A stretch of 54,381 bases of DNA from Oscillospiraceae bacterium (GTDB lineage Bacteria; Bacillota; Clostridia; Oscillospirales; Oscillospiraceae), in assembly GCA_916988195.3 (NCBI GenBank), contig CAKASQ030000018.1, forward strand, positions 1 to 54,381, read 5' to 3'. Below are positions 42,884 to 47,865 of the stretch, in pieces. The notes below the pieces were generated by a model, which had not been told where the DNA came from, ran no database searches, and saw nothing but the letters and a program-made list of their open reading frames with translations. Position numbers and translations under genes: made by a program. Each line of letters begins with the position of its first letter. Within the stretch, counting starts at the first letter, position 1.

Positions 42884-42895
42884 CCGCCTGCCTCC

Positions 42896-43816
42896 TTAAA
42901 ACGGCTCGCCGTTCGGCAAGGTGGGCAGCATCCGATATACGGACGTCAAGCGGCGTTTGAAAGCTTCAAAGCTCGCCAGTTCCTCCAGCTGTACATTGGG
43001 GTACTGCTTTTCCAACGGAATGTTGCTGATGATATAAACCTTCGTATAGCATGCAACACGGTTTGCATACCGGCACGGAAGCATGAGTGGATACCCGTCC
43101 AGATAGCAGAGCATATTGGACAGCGGCAGGCTGGAACGAAACTCGTCAAAAAGCATTACATCCTGCCCGCTATAACCGTCAAACGGATGATCGTAATTTG
43201 TCACACGGAAGACGTTTTCATATCCGTACTTTTCCATAACGCTGCGTGTCTTGCCAACGCCTGTTTCACCCCAGATATATACAACTTCCAACTCGCGAAA
43301 ATCCTTGCGGTACTTTTCTTCCAGAAATGTCTGCCTGGCTTGCTCAATACGAGGCAGATGCAGCATCGCGCTTGGACACTCCCGCATAATTTCGGCATTG
43401 GATGCACCGTTTTCGACCATTGCAAGAATCGTTTCCGTCTTCTTGACACGGCGGTCAGATTCCTCCGGCAATTCACCGGATTCTTCAAACGTTTCCGGCT
43501 TATTCGTCTCGGATTTGTCGCTTTCTCGCCATTTGCCTTCTTTGCGGATATAATCCCGGTTTTCGCGGTGCGTACCTCTGGCGGCTTCAATGTGCGCGCC
43601 ATAAAAGCGGCGCTGCATCATGGAAAACTCTTTGGCATTTTCAAATGCGACATAGAGGTGAGTATGATATGTCGAGCCTTCTTCGTCGCACATGCACCAA
43701 TAGACAATGCCGGAAATTTCCTGCAAAATACACCGGATGCTCTCATGGGCATAATCATGCTCCTGCGGATTATTGAATGTCAACTGAAATTTGCGATAGG
43801 CTTTACTTCTAGCCAT
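42896..43816 (-). CDS. rep: CRESS-like replication initiator Rep: HUH endonuclease plus SF3 helicase
   Basis: A 306-aa protein; the ATG at 43816 has AAAGGAG upstream and is preferred over a longer frame. The nickase domain shows motif I FQLTFNNP (10-17), motif II HTHLYVAF with the metal-binding His51 and His53, and motif III DYIRKEG with the single catalytic Tyr89. The superfamily 3 helicase domain follows: Walker A GETGVGKT (183-190), Walker B MLFDEF (221-226), motif C YIISN (261-265) and a likely arginine finger in FKRRL. This order is that of circovirus/geminivirus Reps and bacterial pCRESS plasmids. It would nick AAGTATTAC at the hairpin upstream and start rolling-circle replication. Identification by motifs is strong. 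Confidence 0.92.
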   Translation of the reverse strand: MARSKAYRKFQLTFNNPQEHDYAHESIRCILQEISGIVYWCMCDEEGSTYHTHLYVAFENAKEFSMMQRRFYGAHIEAARGTHRENRDYIRKEGKWRESDKSETNKPETFEESGELPEESDRRVKKTETILAMVENGASNAEIMRECPSAMLHLPRIEQARQTFLEEKYRKDFRELEVVYIWGETGVGKTRSVMEKYGYENVFRVTNYDHPFDGYSGQDVMLFDEFRSSLPLSNMLCYLDGYPLMLPCRYANRVACYTKVYIISNIPLEKQYPNVQLEELASFEAFKRRLTSVYRMLPTLPNGEPF

Positions 43817-43920
43817 TGCGGCTCCTTTCTTAGTCTGCGAATCATCTCCTTTCAAAATTACAATCCATCTTCAAAAACATATTCAAAATATTTCTGATGA
43901 TTCTAGGCGGATAGGTGTAC

Positions 43921-43934
43921 ACAACTTACGTTGT
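43921..43934. repeat. Second small hairpin beside the origin
   Basis: ACAAC-TTAC-GTTGT is a 5-bp stem, 3 bp from the origin hairpin, overlapping an 8-bp palindrome GTGTACAC (43915-43922). It may be part of the Rep recognition site, but this is inference. Confidence 0.45.
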
Positions 43935-43937
43935 TGA

Positions 43938-43957
43938 ACAGGGTAATACTTCCCTGT
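43938..43957 (-). other. Putative rolling-circle origin hairpin with nonanucleotide AAGTATTAC
   Basis: ACAGGG and CCCTGT form a perfect 6-bp stem with an 8-nt loop. On the rep strand the loop plus one stem base reads AAGTATTAC (43951-43943), the conserved nonanucleotide form known from circoviruses. The expected nick is between T at 43945 and A at 43944. No T-run follows in either direction, so it is not a terminator. It lies 121 bp upstream of rep, where CRESS replicons keep their origin. Confidence 0.82.
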
Positions 43958-43959
43958 CC

Positions 43960-44205
43960 TTAGAGGTTCTCTTTGATAAAGCTAACACCCTCATTAAACG
44001 CCTGCTGAAGCTGTTCCGGCGATAAATTTGCAAAAACGCTCATAGCAATTTTAGATTTCTTTTGTGCCTTTAACTGTAGGACAATAAGCTGCAAACACGC
44101 AGTTGCGTCATTGGAGACGCATGCTTCTCTTTTGTACTCCTGCAACAGCGTGTAAACATCATCCGGAACCGTCAGGTTTATCCGTTTCTTATCTGATGGC
44201 ATCAT
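43960..44205 (-). CDS. Ribbon-helix-helix repressor (CopG-like)
   Basis: An 81-aa protein. The N-terminal segment KKRINLTVPDDVYTLLQEYKREA is a ribbon-helix-helix arm, in which the alternating RINLTV strand contacts DNA as a dimer. The C-terminal 30 residues (MSVFANLSPEQLQQAFNEGVSFI) form a likely helical oligomerisation part. Small RHH proteins next to rep commonly limit plasmid copy number by repressing their own promoter and rep. Matching operators GGAGTAACTC lie in its promoter. Start: GGAGG 6 nt upstream. Its stop is 2 bp from the origin hairpin. Confidence 0.75.
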   Translation of the reverse strand: MMPSDKKRINLTVPDDVYTLLQEYKREACVSNDATACLQLIVLQLKAQKKSKIAMSVFANLSPEQLQQAFNEGVSFIKENL

Positions 44206-44224
44206 TTGTCACCTCCATATTGCA

Positions 44225-44274
44225 AGAGTAGCACACGGAGTAACTCTAGTCAAGGAGTATTTTGGAGTAACTCC
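44225..44274 (-). promoter_or_regulatory. Promoter and operators of the RHH-rep-xis-int unit
   Basis: On the minus strand TTGACT (44253-44248) and TACTCT (44230-44225) are spaced 17 bp apart. Two copies of GGAGTAACTC lie at 44237-44246, inside the spacer, and 44264-44274 (there as the full palindrome GGAGTAACTCC), with a half copy GGAGT at 44254. Repression here would shut off RHH and probably the downstream rep, xis and int. Confidence 0.72.
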
Positions 44275-44511
44275 ATTTTTGCCGCGCCTGCGGCGCGGAG
44301 GCATACAAGGTGGTGCAGGCTCTCATGGGGCAGTCTTCTGCAACGCACCAACTCTTCTGCAAATCTGCCAGTGCAGCGGGGCGCGCGGGGGCTGCATACA
44401 CGCGAGCCGCTTCGCTCTCGCGTATTGCTCAACCGGAAGGTTGTGCAAATTTTGCAGGTTGCAAAAGAAAACAGCCGCTGGCGCGCCTCTGGCACGTCTG
44501 CGGCTGCTTTG
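44275..44511. other. Structured non-coding stretch of the element
   Basis: About 240 bp with no convincing gene but several hairpins: GCCGC-GCCT-GCGGC at 44281-44294, ACGCGAG/CTCGCGT at 44400-44423, AACC/GGTT at 44430-44441, and CAGCCG with CGGCTG around 44472-44505, the last probably terminating the XRE gene. It could contain the second-strand (sso) origin or a regulatory RNA; nothing decides this. Confidence 0.35.
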
Positions 44512-44751
44512 TTATTCTGGAAAGAAGTATGTCACGGGTACATGAAACACCTGTGACAGCCCGTAAAGCTCAATGTCCGTCACTGTGCGCTGCTTATCCT
44601 CGATTCTGGAAATAGAGCCGCGACACACATAAATTGCAAGCATTTCAAGCTTATCGGATACTGCCTGCTGGCTCCATCCGTTTGCAGTCCGAAGCGCTCG
44701 CAGCTTATCACCAATCATGTTCATTTCTGTTCCGTCCACAATTCTGGCCAC
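44512..44751 (-). CDS. XRE-family helix-turn-helix regulator
   Basis: A 79-aa Cro/C1-type protein starting at GTG with GGAGGG 8 nt upstream. The helix-turn-helix is LRALRTANGWSQQAVSDKLEM, then SISRIEDKQRTVTDIELYGLSQVF, the normal five-helix fold. It is divergent from the DUF2726 gene and the shared gap contains AGGACA/TGTCCT repeats, so it probably controls that gene and itself. Confidence 0.85.
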   Translation of the reverse strand: MARIVDGTEMNMIGDKLRALRTANGWSQQAVSDKLEMLAIYVCRGSISRIEDKQRTVTDIELYGLSQVFHVPVTYFFPE

Positions 44752-44772
44752 GTTGAAATCCCTCCACTTGTC

Positions 44773-44825
44773 TTGACTCAGGACAAATTATAGGGTATAT
44801 TATTCCCAAACATGTCCTGTCATAA
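44773..44825 (+). promoter_or_regulatory. Promoter and candidate operators of the DUF2726 gene
   Basis: TTGACT (44773-44778) and TATATT (44796-44801) are spaced 17 bp apart. AGGACA at 44780-44785 and TGTCCT at 44813-44818 are inverted copies, and GTCCTGTC-ATAA-GACAGGGAC at 44814-44834 is a second palindrome. These are plausible XRE operators. Confidence 0.6.
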
Positions 44826-44864
44826 GACAGGGACGAAATATTTGTGAAAGGAACGCGCTGTAAT

Positions 44865-45410
44865 ATGGAACTGCTTTTTTTGCTCCTGATACTGGCTGTT
44901 CTCGCACCACTTCTATCTTCCCGCGTTTCAAGTGGACGACATAGAAATTATCACTCGCAGTGGACACTTCCGCAGGAGCAGTCAACTACCTCTGCTGCAT
45001 CACAGGCGGAAGCGGATACATTGTCATACGACAAGGCTTATCAGAAAAAATGGCTCTTGACGATGAACGAAAAGGCGTTTTACCGGCAATTATGCAGCTT
45101 CGCGACAAAGAAAAATATGACCGTCTTCACTAAAGTCCGTCTGCTTGACCTGCTGGAACCGGTAAAAAATCAGCCGAAATACAAAACCTATTTCTACAAA
45201 GTGCAGGCGAAACACGTTGACTTTTTGCTATGTGATTCAAAGCTGGTGGCGAGGTATATCATCGAATTGGACGATAACAGCCATATTGCGCCAGATCGTG
45301 CAGAACGAGATCAGTTTGTCGATTCAGTCTTGCAAGCAGTCGGATACAAGGTTCTGCGTCTTAATGCTTTCGATGAAGTGAAGATTGAGCAGGCATTTTT
45401 CAGCCTGTAA
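44865..45410 (+). CDS. Membrane-anchored DUF2726 protein (putative nuclease-like)
   Basis: A 181-aa protein. The ATG at 44865 is preferred over a GTG at 44844 because AAAGGA precedes only the former, though spacing is long. Residues 2-18 are a hydrophobic anchor (ELLFLLLILAVLAPLLSS). The remainder matches the DUF2726 pattern: FYRQLCSFATKKNMTVFTKVRLLDLL, then HVDFLLCDSK, RYIIELDDNSH, RDQFVDSVLQAVGYKVLRL. DUF2726 resembles PD-(D/E)xK nucleases, with D in HVDF and E-D in IELDD as possible acidic ligands. It is the only cargo-like gene of the element; a role in defence, entry exclusion or DNA transfer is possible but unproven. Confidence 0.75.
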   Translation: MELLFLLLILAVLAPLLSSRVSSGRHRNYHSQWTLPQEQSTTSAASQAEADTLSYDKAYQKKWLLTMNEKAFYRQLCSFATKKNMTVFTKVRLLDLLEPVKNQPKYKTYFYKVQAKHVDFLLCDSKLVARYIIELDDNSHIAPDRAERDQFVDSVLQAVGYKVLRLNAFDEVKIEQAFFSL

Positions 45411-45422
45411 CATAACGAAAAC

Positions 45423-45469
45423 AGCCCTCCCTGCGGCGCATATTTTTTGCGCCGCAGGGAGGGCTTGTC
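45423..45469 (+). terminator. Terminator of the DUF2726 gene
   Basis: AGCCCTCCCTGCGGCGC pairs perfectly over 17 bp with GCGCCGCAGGGAGGGCT around a T-rich 9-nt loop. The tail is only TTGTC, but the stem is very strong. Confidence 0.75.
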
Positions 45470-45489
45470 ATCGATAACAGCAGGCTGCG

Positions 45490-45508
45490 TTTCTAACACA
45501 TTTCTAAC
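45490..45508. repeat. Right pair of putative integrase arm sites
   Basis: TTTCTAAC occurs at 45490 and 45501, again with an 11-bp period, 142 bp from attR, matching the left pair. A nearby hairpin TGCGATTT/AAATCGCA (45527-45546) may also take part. Confidence 0.65.
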
Positions 45509-45650
45509 AGTTTTTCATTTTTTGCGATTTTTGCAAATCGCAGGTTTTTCCGGATATTTCTCTTGCAAAGCCGAAAAGTCATTGAAACTATAGGGCTTTC
45601 CGGTCTTTCACATGCAGCTGTGTACCAGCACAGAAAAAACGAAATATGGA

Positions 45651-45696
45651 AATGGGGTTCAAGAGGCCGCTAGTTCGAATCTAGTCACTCGGACCA
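45651..45696 (+). repeat. attR: right 46-bp direct repeat (tRNA-Pro 3' end)
   Basis: An exact copy of the tRNA-Pro 3' 46 bp without a tRNA 5' half, so it is a remnant made by integration, not a gene. The host sequence resumes directly after CCA. Confidence 0.95.
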
Positions 45697-45697
45697 T

Positions 45698-45763
45698 AAT
45701 TGCCGAACACTATAGATGAAATGGCGAAAAAGCCAGTCATCTCAAGGGGTTCGGCAATTTTTT
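45698..45763 (+). terminator. Displaced original terminator of tRNA-Pro
   Basis: AATTGCCGAAC and GTTCGGCAATT form an 11-bp outer stem with an inner GATGA/TCATC and GGC/GCC extension, followed by TTTTTT. It starts 2 bp after attR, where the native tRNA terminator would be before integration. Confidence 0.85.
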
Positions 45764-46056
45764 ATTCTCAAAATTCTTAGGTAACTCCATAGATGAAATC
45801 GCGGTTGGCAGAGGTTCAAACAGGATTTGAACCTCTGTTTTTCCATATTCAAGGAATTTTTGCTGTCAGCGCCCTTTTTCAGAGGGCTGATATGCTCCCC
45901 ATAGACTGGGTTGCCGATCTCCTCCCGACTGGTAGCCGCTGATTCGATATGAAATTGCGATGCCAGTCCCGCCTTTTTTACCAAGTCCTTCATCACGAAC
46001 TCGGCCATGGGGCTGCGGCAGATATTGCCATGACAGATAAACAGGATCCTCTTCAT
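45742..46056 (-). pseudogene. Truncated low-molecular-weight protein tyrosine phosphatase
   Basis: The N-terminal half of an LMW phosphatase is clear: MKRILFICHGNICRSPMAEF, with the CX5R active-site loop CHGNICRS, continuing to about residue 52 (EEIGNPVYG). The frame then runs through unrelated sequence (LKKGADSKNSL...) to a stop, and the general acid aspartate and C-terminal half are missing. It is therefore a 3'-truncated remnant. It follows two other gene fragments on the same strand. Confidence 0.75.
45810..45842 (+). terminator. Intrinsic terminator
   Basis: AGAGGTTCAAA-CAGGA-TTTGAACCTCT is a perfect 11-bp stem followed by GTTTTT. No gene ends directly before it on this strand; it may be a leftover of an earlier arrangement. 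Confidence 0.75.
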
Positions 46057-46059
46057 ACT

Positions 46060-46360
46060 GCGTTCTCTCCGAAATCTCATCGTTGCCCTCATTATACCAC
46101 ACATCGACCTTTTCGTCGAGAACACTTTCCAGATACGCAGAATCCTCGATCATTCGCAGAAGCTCCGCCTTGGATAGATTCCGTGCTGTAGCCTGCCGGA
46201 TGTACCAGCGGCGCTCCTCTGCGGGCAGCTCTGCCTCCATGATCACAATGTTCTGTGTCCAATTCAAGTGAAGCGCTTCGCCAAGCAGTTCCGGCGTGCC
46301 GCTGTACAACTGCCAGAAATCCCGCATCCGGCGCACATTGCGCGGAGAGAAGCCGGTCAT
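46060..46360 (-). pseudogene. Fragment of a DUF1016 (YhcG-type) nuclease gene
   Basis: The frame FSPRNVRRMRDFWQLY, LNWTQNIVIMEAEL, RRWYIRQATARNLSKAELLRMI matches the N-terminal winged-helix part of DUF1016/YhcG proteins (compare the usual FSxRNxxRMxxFY pattern). The C-terminal PD-(D/E)xK nuclease domain is absent; after about 90 residues the frame enters the phosphatase remnant out of frame. No start codon with a ribosome site is present because the Dam fragment is fused upstream. Confidence 0.65.
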
Positions 46361-46369
46361 ATCCGGGTA

Positions 46370-46583
46370 AGGGGCGGTTTTTCACACAGCAGAAGAGATT
46401 CGTAAGATTGCTGTTGAAATCGTTGTAGACTTCCATGCAGCCCGGCTGAATGGGACGGCTCATGGTCACCGTGCCGCTGCCGCCGAACACATCAATGAAC
46501 CGGCTGTAGTGATCCGGCGCCATCTTGTTGATGATCCACAGCAGCTTGCTCTTGCCGCCCACCCATGGGATAAAGCTGTTCAA
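46370..46583 (-). pseudogene. N-terminal fragment of a Dam-like DNA adenine methylase
   Basis: The first 70 residues are a D12-class N6-adenine methylase: FIPWVGGKSKLLWIINKM contains the AdoMet motif, then FIDVFGGSGTV and EVYNDFNSNLTNLF. Similarity stops near KNRPL and the catalytic DPPY region is missing. The gene overlaps the upstream HTH gene by 4 bp, an operon arrangement common in conjugative elements of Firmicutes. Confidence 0.75.
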
Positions 46584-46918
46584 GGGGCATCACCCCCATC
46601 CAGCGGGAGAGAAAGCTGACCGGTATCTACATAGTCCGGCAAGGCACTGGACAGGCCGCGCTCCGCAAATGCGATCTTCTTGATGCGGCTGCGGAGCTGC
46701 CGGATGGTGCGCTCCAGCTCCTCGGCAGTGGCAGCGTAATAGTAGCCGCCCTCAAAGCTGCAAATGGGAATGCCGTCACCGCGCAGGGCGTTGATCTCCC
46801 GGCGCAGCTCAGAACCACGCATTTGGAAGCTGCACTCCAACTCCCGGCTGGTGACGGCATTTACTTCACCCTTGTGGTAAAGCGCAAGATATTCCGCAAG
46901 GGCTTCGTTGATTGCCAC
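46580..46918 (-). CDS. Winged-helix-type DNA-binding protein of conjugative-element type
   Basis: A 112-aa protein starting at GTG with AAAGGAGG upstream. The N-terminal part (YLALYHKGEVNAVTSRELECSFQMRGSELRREINALRGDGIPI region) looks like a winged helix, with a GYYYA wing; the middle (EELERTIRQLRSRIKKIAFAERGL) is helical. Similar small proteins sit before Dam-like methylases in integrative elements. Intact, but its partner methylase is broken. Confidence 0.6.
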   Translation of the reverse strand: MAINEALAEYLALYHKGEVNAVTSRELECSFQMRGSELRREINALRGDGIPICSFEGGYYYAATAEELERTIRQLRSRIKKIAFAERGLSSALPDYVDTGQLSLPLDGGDAP

Positions 46919-46970
46919 AGTTCCTCCTTTCCGGAGCCGTTATCCCGGAATAGGAGACAAAAAGAGCGCA

Positions 46971-47014
46971 AAAAAGAAGGGGCCGCTTTTCCCCGTCCGG
47001 GAATACGGCCCCTT
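46971..47014 (-). terminator. Leftward terminator upstream of the winged-helix gene
   Basis: AAGGGGCCG and CGGCCCCTT form a 9-bp stem with a 20-nt loop; on the minus strand CTTTTTTG follows. It would stop leftward transcripts before the 46918 start. Confidence 0.6.
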
Positions 47015-47047
47015 GCTGTGATATTTTTTATCCATTCCGTTCATTCA

Positions 47048-47122
47048 GAACGGACAGCGTTCTATATGCTCCTGTGAAACATACCGCATCTCCCATATAC
47101 TGTTAAGAACGGATACCGTTCT
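47048..47122. promoter_or_regulatory. Two palindromic operators upstream of the XRE gene
   Basis: AGAACGG-ACA-GCGTTCT (47048-47064) and AGAACGG-ATA-CCGTTCT (47106-47122) share the pattern AGAACGG-N3-CCGTTCT. A third copy, AGAACGG-TTT-CCGTTCA, lies at 47559-47575 before the next gene. The XRE protein encoded at 47138 is the likely binder. Confidence 0.72.
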
Positions 47123-47137
47123 AAAGGAGACTACTGT

Positions 47138-47461
47138 ATGGACCAGATAGCGTTGGGAAAACGAATCAAAGCAGCCCGTGAAAAAGCCTGCATGACACAG
47201 GAAGAGCTCGCCGCCGCTGTAGATTACAGCGTTGATCACATGAGTGTAGTAGAGCGAGGCGTGAAGGCTCCAAAACTGGAGAAGTTGGTCGCCATCGCCA
47301 ATGCACTCAATATTGGAACAGATGAACTCCTTCAAGATGACTTGAACACGGCAACAATGCTTCATGCCACGGAAATCTCCGAACGACTTAAGATGCTTTC
47401 TCCAGAAGGACAGCGTAAGGTAATGAACGTACTGGATGCCCTGATTGCAGAGTTGAAATGA
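47138..47461 (+). CDS. XRE-family helix-turn-helix regulator
   Basis: A 107-aa Cro/C1-type protein: LGKRIKAAREKACMTQEELAAAVDYS, HMSVVERGVKAPKLEKLVAIANAL, then a C-terminal tail with LSPEGQRKVMNVLDALIAEL that may dimerise. The start follows AAAGGAG by about 10 nt. Two perfect operators lie in its upstream region and one before the downstream small gene, so it likely represses both. A terminator follows. Confidence 0.88.
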   Translation: MDQIALGKRIKAAREKACMTQEELAAAVDYSVDHMSVVERGVKAPKLEKLVAIANALNIGTDELLQDDLNTATMLHATEISERLKMLSPEGQRKVMNVLDALIAELK

Positions 47462-47471
47462 TAAGCGGCAC

Positions 47472-47506
47472 AGAGGTTTGCACTTTTTGCAAGCCTCTAT
47501 TTTTTT
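47472..47506 (+). terminator. Terminator of the XRE gene
   Basis: AGAGG-t-TTGCA and TGCAA-g-CCTCT form an 11-bp stem (one T-G) with a T-rich loop, followed by ATTTTTTT. Confidence 0.88.
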
Positions 47507-47558
47507 CGACAGAGTTCGACGTTTTCTCTCAAAGCTCCTATGCTATTATAGTTCTAAA

Positions 47559-47575
47559 AGAACGGTTTCCGTTCA
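47559..47575. promoter_or_regulatory. Third AGAACGG operator, before the Spo0A-C-like gene
   Basis: AGAACGG-TTT-CCGTTCA matches the two operators upstream of the XRE gene at 13 of 14 arm positions and lies 24 bp before the start of the next gene. Confidence 0.65.
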
Positions 47576-47598
47576 AAAAAACAGCAAGGGGTGATTCT

Positions 47599-47820
47599 AT
47601 GAAGAGAAAGAACATCTGCGCCGAAGCAGCACTGCGAGAAGTGGCTCGCAAAAACCATACTACCGTGGAAGAAGTGCGGAAAGAGATTCGGCTGGCGATG
47701 ATAGCGGCGATGTGTAATCCAGACCCTGCCATACAGAAAAGATGGAACGCGATTCCTCATGCTGGCGACACACTCACGCCGGAGGATTTCATTACATATG
47801 TTGCAAGTCAGTGTCGTTAA
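47599..47820 (+). CDS. Small Spo0A C-terminal-like protein
   Basis: A 73-aa protein. The ATG at 47599 is used because AAGGGGTGA lies upstream and the operator would otherwise be inside the gene. The sequence EVARKNHTTVEEVRKEIRLAMIAAM, NPDPAIQKRW and TPEDFITYVA resembles the short Spo0A-C-like proteins often carried by conjugative elements of Clostridia. The function of those is not established. Under probable control of the XRE regulator. Confidence 0.55.
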   Translation: MKRKNICAEAALREVARKNHTTVEEVRKEIRLAMIAAMCNPDPAIQKRWNAIPHAGDTLTPEDFITYVASQCR

Positions 47821-47865
47821 AAACGGCATTACGCATTTCCGTAGTGGCTCGATTAGGTCCTTTGC

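Larger units (their letters stand above)
41347..45696. mobile_element. Integrated pCRESS-type rolling-circle element of about 4.3 kb in tRNA-Pro
   Basis: A 46-bp perfect direct repeat bounds a unit of 4,304 bp. Inside are a tyrosine integrase, excisionase, CRESS-like Rep (HUH plus SF3 helicase), origin hairpin with AAGTATTAC, RHH repressor with operators, XRE regulator and a DUF2726 protein. No relaxase, type IV secretion, capsid or terminase gene is present. Rep families of this kind are known from bacterial pCRESS plasmids related to ssDNA viruses. All genes look intact, so excision and replication as a circle seem possible (inference). Confidence 0.88.

Noticed and set aside
43938-43957. 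Origin hairpin read as a terminator of the RHH gene
   Set aside because: No T-run follows on either strand and the stem is short; the loop motif and position fit an origin better.
44237-44274. Repeats GGAGTAACTC as the start of a CRISPR or iteron array
   Set aside because: Only two full copies occur, both tightly placed within one promoter, so an operator is the simpler reading. No CRISPR array was seen anywhere in the window.
46092-46583. Dam-like methylase read as one continuous 163-aa protein
   Set aside because: After about residue 70 the frame departs from the methylase family and lacks the catalytic motif, while DUF1016 similarity appears in another frame over the same DNA.
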